Origin: Vibrio xiamenensis
GTDB taxonomy: Bacteria; Pseudomonadota; Gammaproteobacteria; Enterobacterales; Vibrionaceae
Reading direction: 5' to 3'
Assembly: GCF_900100015.1 (NCBI RefSeq)
Contig: NZ_FNDD01000011.1
Coordinates: forward strand, 62,001-126,000
DNA length: 64,000 nt
Position 1 is the first letter of the stretch, and the number at the start of each line of letters is the position of its first letter. Below are positions 42,878 through 52,513 of the stretch, piece by piece. Both the position numbers and the translations under genes were made by a program. The notes under the pieces are model-generated. The model searched no databases, had not been told where the DNA came from, and saw nothing but the letters and a program-made list of their open reading frames with translations.

Positions 42878-44140
42878 TTATTGACTAAACTGCATCCAAT
42901 CAAAGCCCGGTTTGCCGCTGAGGACGCTAATCGTCAGGGTATGATTACCCGATGGAATGCTTAATGCGCTGTCGATTTGGCTCCATACATAAATATTGTA
43001 AGTACTAGGAAGAGTGATGGTTTGGGCACTGTTATCGTCTATTTGCAGTGAGATAGTCGAATCGGAGGCGCTGGCGTAATTGAGTGTCCAGTTATAAGTC
43101 GTGTCGCTGCTTGAATAGAGCTGAAAGGTCATCGTGCCATTTTGTTCATCATCTTGATTGGAAAACAGTTGTACCACTGGTTCTTCGTTGGCGCTCGTTG
43201 CGCGGTGATGAAAGCCTGTTATGGCCAATGCATGTTCTGCTTCGATGCGAGCAGGGATAGGCTGATAATAATCTTGGCTTGGAATGCCTGAGTACAAGGC
43301 GCCGAGTTTCGACCACTGCCCAACGTCATCAAGAATATCGACATAAGGGTAACTGTCTGCGCCATCATCGGTGCGGCCAATAAACCAGGCGTAGCGGTAG
43401 ATATAATCTTGTGCTTCGAACCAGCGGGTCAACTCGGCGAGAAAGTCCATTTGATCTTCAAGCGTTTCATCACTGTTGCCAGTCGACAAATTAAACTCGG
43501 TGAGCCAAACAGGTAATTGGTAACGCTCATAAAACTGATTTAAATAAGATTCGACACTGGAGACATTCCCCATATAGGCGTGTACAGCGAGATAATCGAC
43601 TCGACAATCAGTACAAGCAGCAAAAAAGGCGTCTAAATATTCAAAAGGGCTGCCGTCATTATCGGTATCGGGAATATCTACATCTCCTGGGCTGTAGTTC
43701 ATTGCTGGCGCGACAATTTTTAAATTGAACTCATCGGCGATGGCTTCAATTTTATACCAATTATCCGCCGCTTCTTGTGGTGTTAAGTTGGCTTGGTCGG
43801 CAAAATTGGGCTCATTAAACGCCAGAATGTATTTGATCTCATTATGAGCGGCGAGATAACTGCGCATTGCGGATTGGTCAAAATCGCTTCCCCAAGCCAT
43901 CGGCACATATTCCACCGCATTTTGTTCGGTTGAGTAAGCCACATTGGTGTTAGGTGTTTCTGTCCAGTTGTACCACCAGGCAATGTGATTTTTCATTAAA
44001 CTCACATCGTCGGTTTGTGTGAGTGAATAGCCAAGCCCGCGTTTGGCGGAAATTTGTGTGGTTTCGGCCTTTGCGACAAATGTGAAGCTCAGACAGGTAA
44101 GCAATCCGATCGCTTTTAATGTTAATGGTCTTCTTTTCAT
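42878..44140 (-). CDS. GH128-type glycoside hydrolase (beta-1,3-glucanase) with carbohydrate-binding domain
   Basis: A 420-residue secreted protein. The signal peptide (MKRRPLTLKAIGLLTCLSFTFVAKA) is followed by a TIM-barrel of the Glyco_hydro_cc/GH128 group (residues about 35-290). Probable catalytic glutamates are in ILAFNEPNFA and LPVWLTEFNLS. The last 120 residues (ARIEAEHALAITGF, TYNWTLNYASASD, GKPGFDWMQF) form a CBM6/35-like beta-sandwich. It probably cleaves beta-1,3-glucans such as laminarin or curdlan outside the cell. The ATG at 44140 follows AAAGGAAAC. It is a single gene and no transporter for the products is adjacent. Confidence 0.87.
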   Translation of the reverse strand: MKRRPLTLKAIGLLTCLSFTFVAKAETTQISAKRGLGYSLTQTDDVSLMKNHIAWWYNWTETPNTNVAYSTEQNAVEYVPMAWGSDFDQSAMRSYLAAHNEIKYILAFNEPNFADQANLTPQEAADNWYKIEAIADEFNLKIVAPAMNYSPGDVDIPDTDNDGSPFEYLDAFFAACTDCRVDYLAVHAYMGNVSSVESYLNQFYERYQLPVWLTEFNLSTGNSDETLEDQMDFLAELTRWFEAQDYIYRYAWFIGRTDDGADSYPYVDILDDVGQWSKLGALYSGIPSQDYYQPIPARIEAEHALAITGFHHRATSANEEPVVQLFSNQDDEQNGTMTFQLYSSSDTTYNWTLNYASASDSTISLQIDDNSAQTITLPSTYNIYVWSQIDSALSIPSGNHTLTISVLSGKPGFDWMQFSQ

Positions 44141-44399
44141 TGTGTTTCCTTTATGATTCGCCACGGAATTTCGGTGGTGTGGGAACTATAAGAAGCGCAT
44201 TTTTGTGGGTGTTAACGTATTGTTAGTGATCTGTCAGCGGTATAATGTTGCTGAATGTATTTCTCAAGCTGACAGACAACCCCTAGACAAATTCGCCAAA
44301 TTTTGTACAGCGCGAAAAGCGTTTTTGCTAATACCGGTTTGCTGTCGCGTTCGCTTTGAGTAGTATCGACGCACTAAAACCACAGATGTAGAGTTTGAC

Positions 44400-44828
44400 A
44401 TGAGAATAGATAGCCGATTATCACGCGTATTACACATTATTTTGCATATGGCGCGCGAAGATAAACCGATGAATTCGGAGCATTTTGCCAAAATGCTCGG
44501 TACCAACTCGGCGGTAATACGGCGAACCATGGCAGGGCTTCGTGAGGCAGGATATTTGGCGTCGGTGCGTGGTCAAAAAGGTGGGTGGCAAATCGCTTGC
44601 GACCTTAACACAGTCACGCTACTCGACATCTACCAAGCCGTCGGAAAGCCAACGGTATTTTGTATTGGTTTTGATAACAACAATCCTGACTGTGTGGTTG
44701 AAAAGGCGGTGAATGCGGCGATTCGAGAAGCGCTGCAAGCCTCTGAAGCCTTACTGCTAAAACGCTTTTCTGAAATCACACTATCTGAGCTGAGCGAAGA
44801 TTTTATCGAGCGTTACGCTGCTTATTAA
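44400..44828 (+). CDS. Rrf2-family transcriptional regulator
   Basis: A 142-residue Rrf2 protein with the winged HTH (SEHFAKMLGTNSAVIRRTMAGL, by key residues) and the wing RGQKGGWQIA. Only two cysteines remain in the region where IscR and NsrR bind an iron-sulfur cluster (VFCIGFDNNNPDCVVEK), so a cluster of the usual CX5CX7C type is not indicated. It resembles the YwnA/CymR-like group that senses redox or thiol state. It is divergent from the GH128 gene by 260 bases. Its targets are unknown. Confidence 0.88.
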   Translation: MRIDSRLSRVLHIILHMAREDKPMNSEHFAKMLGTNSAVIRRTMAGLREAGYLASVRGQKGGWQIACDLNTVTLLDIYQAVGKPTVFCIGFDNNNPDCVVEKAVNAAIREALQASEALLLKRFSEITLSELSEDFIERYAAY

Positions 44829-44946
44829 ATTTGGTGGCTCAGGTTAGTTTTTATCACTGATATCCATCATTTTTAAACCAAAGATTGATCTCTGTTTGTG
44901 TATCCATTATTGTAACTTCAAAAGTTACTTAATGGGTAAACACCAA

Positions 44947-45333
44947 ATGTATGAAATTTTAGTCTCGACTGGCATTCAAGGTTTTTGGGTGTGTCTAGTG
45001 CTTGCTATCGCAGCGTCGAGTATCTCAATTACCATCACTCAAACTGAGCTATTTGTGCCGCTGCGAACTCTCGCTGATAAGTGCGGCCACATGATTGGTT
45101 ATCTGTTTCGTTGTTTCTACTGCTTAAGTCATTGGGTGGTGATCCTCGGAGTCGCGCTGTATCAGCCGCGCGTGATCGTGAGTGCTTATCCTGTGGTGGA
45201 TTGGGTTGTCTCTGCATTTTTTGCCATTACCTTGAGCAGCTATTTTAGTGGCTTGATGTTTAAAGTGTTTATCACCGCAATGGGGAAAAAGCTCAAAGAA
45301 AAAGAGGCCAAAGACATCCTCGCTCAGCAGTAG
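44947..45333 (+). CDS. DUF1360-family membrane protein
   Basis: A 128-residue protein with three hydrophobic segments and the family's CFYCLSHWVVILGVAL core, where the two cysteines follow a membrane-edge basic region. The start could be ATG 44947 or ATG 44932, and neither has a strong ribosome-binding site. In spore-formers DUF1360 includes spore-coat-type proteins, but in marine bacteria the function is unknown. It is a single gene ended by the terminator at 45369. Confidence 0.72.
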   Translation: MYEILVSTGIQGFWVCLVLAIAASSISITITQTELFVPLRTLADKCGHMIGYLFRCFYCLSHWVVILGVALYQPRVIVSAYPVVDWVVSAFFAITLSSYFSGLMFKVFITAMGKKLKEKEAKDILAQQ

Positions 45334-45368
45334 TTTTTCTGGAAGCAAGCTCGCAAGTTTTAACCTCT

Positions 45369-45396
45369 AAGCCGATGGTTTTGCCATCGGCTTTTT
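45369..45396 (+). terminator. Intrinsic terminator after the DUF1360 gene
   Basis: AAGCCGATGG and CCATCGGCTTTTT form a 10-bp stem with a five-base loop and a T-run. Confidence 0.89.
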
Positions 45397-45687
45397 CACG
45401 TCGTGATTTTATGTCACTGCTAACCAGTGCGACGTTTTATCTCCTCAATCAAACTTATCCGATTACGTCATTTCAGAGTGTCGTTATCGGACATGTCAAA
45501 GGCATTTTCAGGCAAGGGGCCATTTGGTGAACTGATTACCATGGCTCCATGTTGTGATCGACTCAGCGATCACGGCTGAGACCGAAAAGGTATCACGCGT
45601 TCGTAATGGGAAATTCAAGCCCATGCGCGAATGATCAGCCAGTCAAGAGACCAGTCACCACTTATAAGGTGATAGCAAGGAGAGAAG
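45397..45687. promoter_or_regulatory. Control region and structured leader of the glyA-sox operon
   Basis: A 290-base gap with no gene. Several short inverted repeats follow each other: GTGATCG / CGATCAC (45554-45573), CTCAGC / GCTGAG (45562-45580, overlapping the first), ATGGG / CCCAT (near 45606-45625) and TCACC / GGTGA just before the ribosome-binding site. It does not contain the conserved elements of a glycine riboswitch. Confidence 0.5.
45554..45580 (+). promoter_or_regulatory. Two mutually exclusive hairpins upstream of glyA
   Basis: GTGATCG / CGATCAC (7-bp arms) shares bases with CTCAGC / GCTGAG (6-bp arms), so only one can form at a time. It can be a switching leader RNA or simply nested operators for an activator of sarcosine genes. 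Confidence 0.4.
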
Positions 45688-46950
45688 ATGTTTAGCAAGG
45701 ACCAGCGCATCGCAGACTATGACGATGTTCTTTGGGCGGCGATCGCCCAAGAAGAGCAGCGCCAAGAGTCGCATATTGAACTTATCGCGTCAGAAAACTA
45801 CACCAGCCCACGTGTGATGCAAGCGCAAGGCACCATGCTGACCAATAAATACGCTGAAGGTTATCCGGGCAAGCGCTATTACGGCGGCTGTGAATACGTT
45901 GACGAAGTCGAAACGCTGGCCATTGAACGCGCCAAAAAACTGTTTTGCGCGGAATACGCCAACGTGCAGCCTCATTCGGGCTCGCAAGCTAACGCCGCGG
46001 TATATATGGCGCTGTGTGAACCGGGCGATACTATTTTAGGCATGAGCCTTGCGCACGGCGGACACTTGACCCACGGCGCTCACGTCAGCTTTTCTGGCAA
46101 GCTATACAATGCGGTGCAATATGGCTTAGACGAAGCGACAGGCGAAATCGATTATGCACAGGTTGAAGCGTTAGCGCTTGAGCACAAACCTAAAATGATT
46201 GTTGCCGGTTTTTCTGCGTACTCACGCGTGGTCGATTGGGCGAAATTTCGTGAAATTGCTGACAAGGTCGATGCGTATCTGTTTGTCGATATGGCGCACG
46301 TTGCGGGCCTGGTTGCCGCGGGTGTCTATCCAAACCCTGTGCCTTACGCTGACGTGGTGACCACCACAACGCACAAAACGCTGCGCGGTCCTCGTGGTGG
46401 CTTGATTTTATCGCTGACCAATGAGCTTGAGAAAAAGCTTAACTCAGCGGTGTTCCCAGCAGGCCAAGGTGGCCCTTTGATGCACGTGATTGCGGCGAAA
46501 GCGGTCGCGTTTAAAGAAGCGGCAGAGCCAGAATTTACTCAATACCAACAACAAGTGGTGAAAAACGCCCAAGCGATGGCGCAAGTGTTTATTCAGCGCG
46601 GCTATGATGTCGTGTCGGGTGGTACAGATAACCATTTGTTTTTACTCAGCTTAATTAAGCAAGGCTTGACCGGTAAAGATGCCGACGCTGCCCTTGGCCG
46701 CGCGCATATTACCGTCAACAAAAATGCCGTACCGGGCGACCCTCAATCACCGTTTGTCACCTCTGGGTTGCGTATTGGCTCGCCAGTGGTCACCACGCGC
46801 GGCTTTGGCGTTGAAGAGTGTCAGAGTTTAGCGGGCTGGATTGCCGATATTCTCGACGTTTTAAGTGATTCAAGCGCGTTAGACAACATGATTGAGCAGG
46901 TGGGGGAAAAAGTGGCTGAACTGTGCCGCGATTTTCCAGCCTATCGCTAA
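45688..46950 (+). CDS. glyA: Serine hydroxymethyltransferase GlyA
   Basis: A 420-residue fold-type I PLP enzyme that interconverts glycine plus methylene-THF with serine. Landmarks include [24 protein letters not shown] (by key residues), the aspartate in [13 protein letters not shown] and the PLP lysine in [14 protein letters not shown] (about residue 231). ATG 45688 follows AAGGAGAGA. As first gene of the sarcosine operon it uses both products of sarcosine oxidase to make serine. A genome normally has another glyA for housekeeping, and this one is probably the catabolic copy. Confidence 0.95.
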   Translation: MFSKDQRIADYDDVLWAAIAQEEQRQESHIELIASENYTSPRVMQAQGTMLTNKYAEGYPGKRYYGGCEYVDEVETLAIERAKKLFCAEYANVQPHSGSQANAAVYMALCEPGDTILGMSLAHGGHLTHGAHVSFSGKLYNAVQYGLDEATGEIDYAQVEALALEHKPKMIVAGFSAYSRVVDWAKFREIADKVDAYLFVDMAHVAGLVAAGVYPNPVPYADVVTTTTHKTLRGPRGGLILSLTNELEKKLNSAVFPAGQGGPLMHVIAAKAVAFKEAAEPEFTQYQQQVVKNAQAMAQVFIQRGYDVVSGGTDNHLFLLSLIKQGLTGKDADAALGRAHITVNKNAVPGDPQSPFVTSGLRIGSPVVTTRGFGVEECQSLAGWIADILDVLSDSSALDNMIEQVGEKVAELCRDFPAYR

Positions 46951-47051
46951 TTGAGATTCGCGAATTGTTAAATCAACCCACAGCTAAGCCAGCACACTGA
47001 GCGTCAGTAAATCAGAAGGCTGGCAGCCATGGACGCCAATAAAGATATGTT

Positions 47052-47075
47052 ATCAAACGCGAGCGGCGTTTTGAT
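47052..47075 (+). other. Intergenic hairpin between glyA and soxB
   Basis: ATCAAACGC and GCGTTTTGAT form a 9-bp stem with one bulge and a five-base loop, without a T-run. It may stabilise or partly separate the glyA and sox messages. Confidence 0.45.
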
Positions 47076-47096
47076 GTGACCCCAAGGAATAGGACT

Positions 47097-48350
47097 ATGC
47101 AGCATTACTCAGGTTTTGGCTTATTCAAGCACTCGTTAACTCACCACGAAAACTGGCAAAGCGTGTGGCGCAATCCCACCCCGAAAAAACAGTACGATGT
47201 GATCATCATCGGTGGCGGTGGCCACGGTTTGTCGACCGCGTACTATCTGGCTAAAGAGCACGGCATCAAAAATGTCGCGGTGATCGAAAAAGGCTATCTA
47301 GGCGGCGGTAACACTGCGCGTAACACCACCATTGTGCGCTCAAATTATCTGTGGGATGAAGCGGCGCACCTGTTTGAACATTCGCTCAAGCTTTGGGACA
47401 CCTTGTCTCAGGAACTTAACTACAACGTGATGTTTTCGCGTCGCGGCTGTTTGAATGTCGGTCATACCCTGCAAGACATGCGTGATATCGAGCGCCGTGT
47501 TGCAGCTAACCGATTAAACGGCATTCAAGGTGAAGTTCTCGATACCAAACAAGTTCAAGAGTTGGTGCCGCATTTGGACTGTTCACCAAATCGCCGCTAC
47601 CCGATATTGGGTGCCTCTTGGCAGCCAAATGCAGGGACGGCACGTCACGATGCCGTGGCGTGGGGCTTTGCCCGCGGCGCCGATAGCTTAGGTGTGGATT
47701 TGATTCAACAAACCGAAGTGACCGATCTCATCATTGAGGGTGGCGTAATTAAAGGGGTAAAAACCAACCGTTACGGCAACATTTTGGCTGAGCGTGTCGG
47801 CTGTGTGGTGGCGGGTAACTCTGGCGTGGTAGCGAAAATGGCCGGTTTTGAAATGCCGCTCGAATCGCACCCGTTACAAGCGTTGGTATCAGAGCCGATT
47901 AAACCCATCATCGATACTGTGGTGATGTCAAACCACGTTCACGGTTACGTCAGTCAGTCGGATAAGGGCGACTTGGTGATCGGCGCCGGTATTGATGGTT
48001 ACAACGGTTACGGCCAGCGCGGTTCGTATTCCACCATCGAACACACCATGCAAGCGATTCTAGAAATGTTCCCAATTTTCAGCCGAGTACGCATGAATCG
48101 CCAGTGGGGTGGCATCGTTGATACCACTGAAGATGCGTGTCCAATCATGACCACCACGCCAGTTAAGAACCTGTTCTTCAACTGCGGTTGGGGTACGGGC
48201 GGTTTTAAAGCCACGCCGGGGTCTGGCAACGTGTTTGCGGCCAGTTTGGCGGCGGGAGAAATGCATGAGTTGGCGAAACCATTTTCCATGTATCGATTTA
48301 ACAATGGCGCTTTGATTGATGAACACGGCGCTTCGGCGGTTGCACACTAA
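47097..48350 (+). CDS. soxB: Sarcosine oxidase beta subunit SoxB
   Basis: A 417-residue FAD-dependent subunit of heterotetrameric sarcosine oxidase. The dinucleotide site IIGGGGHGLSTAYYLAKEHG starts at about residue 37 (given by key residues), and the conserved ARNTTIVRSNYLW follows. SoxB holds covalent FMN and oxidises sarcosine. The ATG at 47097 is preceded by AAGGAAT. It is separated from glyA by 146 bases with an intergenic hairpin at 47052-47075 and followed after 12 bases by soxD. Confidence 0.95.
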   Translation: MQHYSGFGLFKHSLTHHENWQSVWRNPTPKKQYDVIIIGGGGHGLSTAYYLAKEHGIKNVAVIEKGYLGGGNTARNTTIVRSNYLWDEAAHLFEHSLKLWDTLSQELNYNVMFSRRGCLNVGHTLQDMRDIERRVAANRLNGIQGEVLDTKQVQELVPHLDCSPNRRYPILGASWQPNAGTARHDAVAWGFARGADSLGVDLIQQTEVTDLIIEGGVIKGVKTNRYGNILAERVGCVVAGNSGVVAKMAGFEMPLESHPLQALVSEPIKPIIDTVVMSNHVHGYVSQSDKGDLVIGAGIDGYNGYGQRGSYSTIEHTMQAILEMFPIFSRVRMNRQWGGIVDTTEDACPIMTTTPVKNLFFNCGWGTGGFKATPGSGNVFAASLAAGEMHELAKPFSMYRFNNGALIDEHGASAVAH

Positions 48351-48362
48351 GGAAGGTTTGGG

Positions 48363-48647
48363 ATGCTGTTAATTTACTGTCCGCACTGCGGCGAATTCCG
48401 CGAAGAAGAAGAGTTTAGTCCTAAAGGCCAAGCGCACATCGCAAGGCCAGCCGACCCAGATGGGTGCAGCGATGAGGAGTGGGGTAAATACATGTATTTT
48501 CGCTCTAATCCGCGCGGCTTACATCATGAAATGTGGGTGCATTCGGCGGGCTGTCGCAAATTTTTCAATATGACTCGCGATACGCAAACCTACGAAATTA
48601 AAGAAGTTTACAAAATTGGCGAGCAACCTTCTGTGGTTGCCGAATAG
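48363..48647 (+). CDS. soxD: Sarcosine oxidase delta subunit SoxD
   Basis: A 94-residue zinc-binding subunit. The metal ligands are visible in IYCPHCGEFREEEEF and HSAGCRKFFNMTRDT. These and the GQAHIARP region identify SoxD, which completes the heterotetramer. It sits between soxB and soxA with short gaps, in the standard soxBDAG order. Confidence 0.95.
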   Translation: MLLIYCPHCGEFREEEEFSPKGQAHIARPADPDGCSDEEWGKYMYFRSNPRGLHHEMWVHSAGCRKFFNMTRDTQTYEIKEVYKIGEQPSVVAE

Positions 48648-48676
48648 AAGTGGCAGAATAACGCAAGGAGTGCACG

Positions 48677-51600
48677 ATGGCACAGTTAAATCGGCTATCT
48701 AAAGAAGGTCGTATTGATCGCTCTCAGCCAGTCAGTTTTCATTACAACGGTCAGCAATATCAAGGCTACCAAGGCGACACATTGGCGTCCGCGCTGCTCG
48801 CTAACGGCGTTGATGTGATTGGCCGCAGTTTCAAATATAGCCGTCCGCGCGGCATCATTGGCGCAGGGGCCGAAGAGCCGAATGCGATCATGCAGCTTGG
48901 CGCGACCGAGGCGACACAAATCCCCAATGTACGTGCCACTCAGCAAGAGCTGTATAACGGTTTAGTGTGTGAGTCGACCAATGGTTGGCCAAATGTCGAC
49001 AAAGATTTGATGGGGCTGCTCGGCAAAGTCGGCGGCTCAATGATGCCTCCGGGTTTTTACTACAAAACGTTTATGTACCCAAAATCGATGTGGGAAACTT
49101 ATGAAACCTACATTCGTAAAGCCGCAGGCCTTGGTCGTTCACCTCTGGAATTTGACCCGGACCGCTACGAAACCGTCAATCAACATTGTGATGTGCTGAT
49201 TGTTGGTGCAGGCCCTGCTGGCCTGACAGCTGCCTTGGTGGCGGCGCGCGCAGGCGCTCGAGTGATGATAGCCGATGAACAAAACGAATTTGGCGGCAGC
49301 TTACTCTCAAGCCGTGAATGTTTTGATGGCAAACCGGCGACCGAGTGGGTCGCTGAAGTAGTGGCTGAATTGTCCCAATATGATGATGTGATGCTACTGC
49401 CACGCTCAACCGTCAATGGTTATCACGATCATAACTTTTTAACCATTCATCAGCGCTGCAGCGATCACTTGAGCGATCGTGCGCCAAAAAACGTTGCTCG
49501 CCAGCGTTTGCACCGCGTGCGCGCTAAATGGGTGGTACTGGCAACTGGTGCGATTGAACGCCCATTGGTGTACGGCAACAACGATGTACCAGGCAATATG
49601 CTGTGCAGCGCCGTTTCCACTTACATTAACCGTTATGCTGTGGTTCCAGGCAAGAAATTGGTGGTAATGACCACCAACGATGGCGGTTACCAAACCGCGC
49701 TAGATTGGCATCGCAGCGGCAAACCTGTTGCGGCGGTGATTGATACGCGCAACGCGCCAAGCAGCTTAGTGATTGAGCAAGCCAAAGCCGAAGGGATTAA
49801 CGTCATCACTGGCTCGGCGATCATTGAAGTCAAAGGCAGCAAACGCGTTAAAGCGGTGAAAGTGGCGAAAATCGATGCGCTGGGCAGCCGCGCGATCGGC
49901 AAGCCTTATGAACTTGACGCCGATACCGTCGCAACGTCTGGTGGTTGGAGCCCAACAGTGCACCTCTCTTGCCACACTGGCTCTCGCCCAGTTTGGGATG
50001 ACGAGGCGATTGGTTTTGTCCCAGGCGCTTCACGTCAAAACCAGCTGATTGCAGGGGCGATCACTGGTAAATACACCACGTTGGATGCGCTATCGCAAGG
50101 CGTCGCTGCGGGGCTAAGCGCAATTGAATCGCTCGGTCTTAGCAAAGTTGAAGTGGTGTTGCCTAAGCTTGCCGATTTTGATCAGGCTAAACCGATGGCG
50201 CTGTTCCACATTCCTCATCCGCTTTCAACCTCAAAAGCGCCCAAACAATTTGTTGATTTTCAAAACGATGTCACCGCTGCTGGGATTGAACTGGCATGCC
50301 GCGAAGGGTTTGAATCCATTGAACATGTTAAGCGTTATACCGCGATGGGTTTTGGTACTGACCAAGGTAAGCTTGGCAACATCAACGGGATGGCGATTAC
50401 TGCCGCAGCGCTAGGGCAAACCATTCCCGAAACTGGCACGACGATTTTTCGCCCCAACTATACACCGGTCACGTTTGGCGCGATTGTCGGACGTAACTGT
50501 AATGAACTGTTTGACCCGATTCGTTATACCGCGATGCACGAATGGCATTTGAAAAACGGCGCCAAATTTGAAGATGTCGGCCAGTGGAAACGCCCTTGGT
50601 ATTACCCGAAAGCGGGCGAATCGATGCAGCAAAGCTTAAACCGTGAGTGTCAGGCTGTGCGTCAATCGGTTGGGATTTTAGATGCCTCAACCCTTGGTAA
50701 AATCGACATTCAAGGCAAAGACGCGCGCGAATTTATTGGCCGAATTTACACCAATGCGTGGGCAAAACTCGGCGTGGGTAAATGTCGCTACGGTTTAATG
50801 TGCGGCGAAGGCGGTATGGTGTTTGACGATGGTGTCACTTCTTGTTTGGGTGAGAACCATTTTCTGATGACCACCACCACAGGCGGCGCAGCCCATGTTC
50901 TAGAGTGGCTTGAGCTTTACCATCAAACCGAATGGCCAGAACTTGAAGTTTACTTTAATACCGTCACCGATCACTGGGCGACGGCAACCATCTCAGGACC
51001 GAACAGTCGTAAATTGCTTGCTGAGCTGACGGATTGCGATTTGAGTAAAGAAAATTTCCGCTTTATGGACTGGAAACAAGCCACCGTTGCAGGAGTGCCT
51101 GCGCGTATTTTCCGGATCTCATTTACCGGTGAGTTATCGTTTGAAATCAACGTGCAAGCCAACTACGGCATGCATGTTTGGGAAAAACTTATCGAACATG
51201 GCGCCAAATATGACATCACGCCATACGGCACCGAAACCATGCACATTTTGCGCGCTGAGAAAGGCTTTATTATCACCGGCCAAGATACCGATGGTTCCGT
51301 TCACCCTTACGATTTGGGTATGTCTTGGTGCGTGGGTAACAACAAACCGTTTAGCTTTATCGGCAAACGCGGAATGGCGCTGGAAGATTGTGCTCGTGAA
51401 GGGCGCAAGCAACTGGTCGGTCTCAAAACCGTCGACCCAAGTGTGGTGCTACCAGAGGGTTCGCAAGGGGTGATGGACCCTAATGCGCCAATTCCGGTGC
51501 CTATGGTTGGACATGTCACTTCAAGCTATTGGAGCGCCAACCTAGGTCGCAGCATCGCGATGGGCTTTATTAAAGGCGGTCATGAGCGAATGGGCGAGAA

Positions 51601-51694
51601 AATCTTCTATCCGCAAGTGGATGGCACTGTGATTGAAGCAGAAATTTGTAGTCCGGTATTTTTTGATCCACAAGGAGAGCGTCAAAATGTCTGA
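48677..51694 (+). CDS. soxA: Sarcosine oxidase alpha subunit SoxA
   Basis: A 1005-residue subunit. It has an amino-terminal domain like a 2Fe-2S ferredoxin fold, an NAD-binding Rossmann segment (LIVGAGPAGLTAALVAARAG, about residue 175 onward) and a carboxyl GcvT-like domain that takes up THF and makes methylene-THF. The length is normal for the family. ATG 48677 follows AAGGAG. Its last eight bases overlap soxG. The enzyme oxidises sarcosine with O2 to glycine, H2O2 and methylene-THF. Confidence 0.95.
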   Translation: MAQLNRLSKEGRIDRSQPVSFHYNGQQYQGYQGDTLASALLANGVDVIGRSFKYSRPRGIIGAGAEEPNAIMQLGATEATQIPNVRATQQELYNGLVCESTNGWPNVDKDLMGLLGKVGGSMMPPGFYYKTFMYPKSMWETYETYIRKAAGLGRSPLEFDPDRYETVNQHCDVLIVGAGPAGLTAALVAARAGARVMIADEQNEFGGSLLSSRECFDGKPATEWVAEVVAELSQYDDVMLLPRSTVNGYHDHNFLTIHQRCSDHLSDRAPKNVARQRLHRVRAKWVVLATGAIERPLVYGNNDVPGNMLCSAVSTYINRYAVVPGKKLVVMTTNDGGYQTALDWHRSGKPVAAVIDTRNAPSSLVIEQAKAEGINVITGSAIIEVKGSKRVKAVKVAKIDALGSRAIGKPYELDADTVATSGGWSPTVHLSCHTGSRPVWDDEAIGFVPGASRQNQLIAGAITGKYTTLDALSQGVAAGLSAIESLGLSKVEVVLPKLADFDQAKPMALFHIPHPLSTSKAPKQFVDFQNDVTAAGIELACREGFESIEHVKRYTAMGFGTDQGKLGNINGMAITAAALGQTIPETGTTIFRPNYTPVTFGAIVGRNCNELFDPIRYTAMHEWHLKNGAKFEDVGQWKRPWYYPKAGESMQQSLNRECQAVRQSVGILDASTLGKIDIQGKDAREFIGRIYTNAWAKLGVGKCRYGLMCGEGGMVFDDGVTSCLGENHFLMTTTTGGAAHVLEWLELYHQTEWPELEVYFNTVTDHWATATISGPNSRKLLAELTDCDLSKENFRFMDWKQATVAGVPARIFRISFTGELSFEINVQANYGMHVWEKLIEHGAKYDITPYGTETMHILRAEKGFIITGQDTDGSVHPYDLGMSWCVGNNKPFSFIGKRGMALEDCAREGRKQLVGLKTVDPSVVLPEGSQGVMDPNAPIPVPMVGHVTSSYWSANLGRSIAMGFIKGGHERMGEKIFYPQVDGTVIEAEICSPVFFDPQGERQNV

Positions 51695-52352
51695 TACCCA
51701 AATGCTTGACGAGCAAAAAACTCAGTTAGTCGACTTGATGAATCAAGTTCCCAACGGTGAAATTCAGGCGCAATCTCCTTTGCATCACGCCGATTTGGTC
51801 GGGCTTGCAAAAGCCAATCAGGCCAGTGCGGGCGTAGTGCTTAAAGAAAATAAGCTGCTGGGTCATTTGGTGCTGCGCTGCAATGGCAGTGATAAAAAGC
51901 AGTGCCAAGCGGTTAAACGGGCGCTGGGCTTAGAATTGCCGACCGATCCGCTTAGTAGTGCTGAGCATGGCGAATTCGCGATTCGTTGGTTAACGCCGGA
52001 TGAGTGGCTGATTACCACACCTGGGCTGGCTGCTTTTGATGTCGAGAGTAAGCTGCGCGAGGTGATGCCTGGGCATTACTCTCTGGTCAACAGTAGCGGC
52101 GGTAACACCATCATCGAACTGTCTGGGCCTAATGCCATCGATGTGCTTAAAAAATCGACGCCAATCGATTTTCATCCCAAGGAATTTGCGGTGGGGAAAG
52201 TGGTGTCGAGCGTGTTTGCAAAGAGCAATGCGACCATTCGCCGCGTTGACGCCGATCGCTTTGAACTGGTGGTGAGGCGCAGCTTTGCTGACTACATCTG
52301 GTTGTGGCTGCAAGATGCCAGCCTTGAATACGGCCTGAATATCGAGCTGTAA
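51687..52352 (+). CDS. soxG: Sarcosine oxidase gamma subunit SoxG
   Basis: A 221-residue gamma subunit with the family's WLTPDEWLITTPG and the GcvT-like RSFADYIWLWLQDA segments. Its ATG at 51687 overlaps soxA and follows AAGGAGAG, which decides the start over the longer frame. It finishes the four-subunit set soxBDAG. Confidence 0.94.
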   Translation: MSDTQMLDEQKTQLVDLMNQVPNGEIQAQSPLHHADLVGLAKANQASAGVVLKENKLLGHLVLRCNGSDKKQCQAVKRALGLELPTDPLSSAEHGEFAIRWLTPDEWLITTPGLAAFDVESKLREVMPGHYSLVNSSGGNTIIELSGPNAIDVLKKSTPIDFHPKEFAVGKVVSSVFAKSNATIRRVDADRFELVVRRSFADYIWLWLQDASLEYGLNIEL

Positions 52353-52513
52353 AAGGCGGTTCGCTCACCACGTGAACAGAATTAAGCCGTTTAATGTTAA
52401 GCGGCTTAATTCGATATGGATAATCGCAAAGCGTTTATTTTTACACGCGAGTTTTTAAAAACGTCTTGCTGGTAAATGGCTTACTGGTAAATGGAAAGAC
52501 CTGGAGTAACCCG

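Noticed and set aside
42770..42964. 64-codon plus-strand frame
   Set aside because: It runs through the hairpin at 42780 and into the GH128 gene in antisense.
45397..45687. Glycine riboswitch upstream of glyA
   Set aside because: A CAGGCAA is present near 45510, but the other conserved glycine-aptamer segments are missing.
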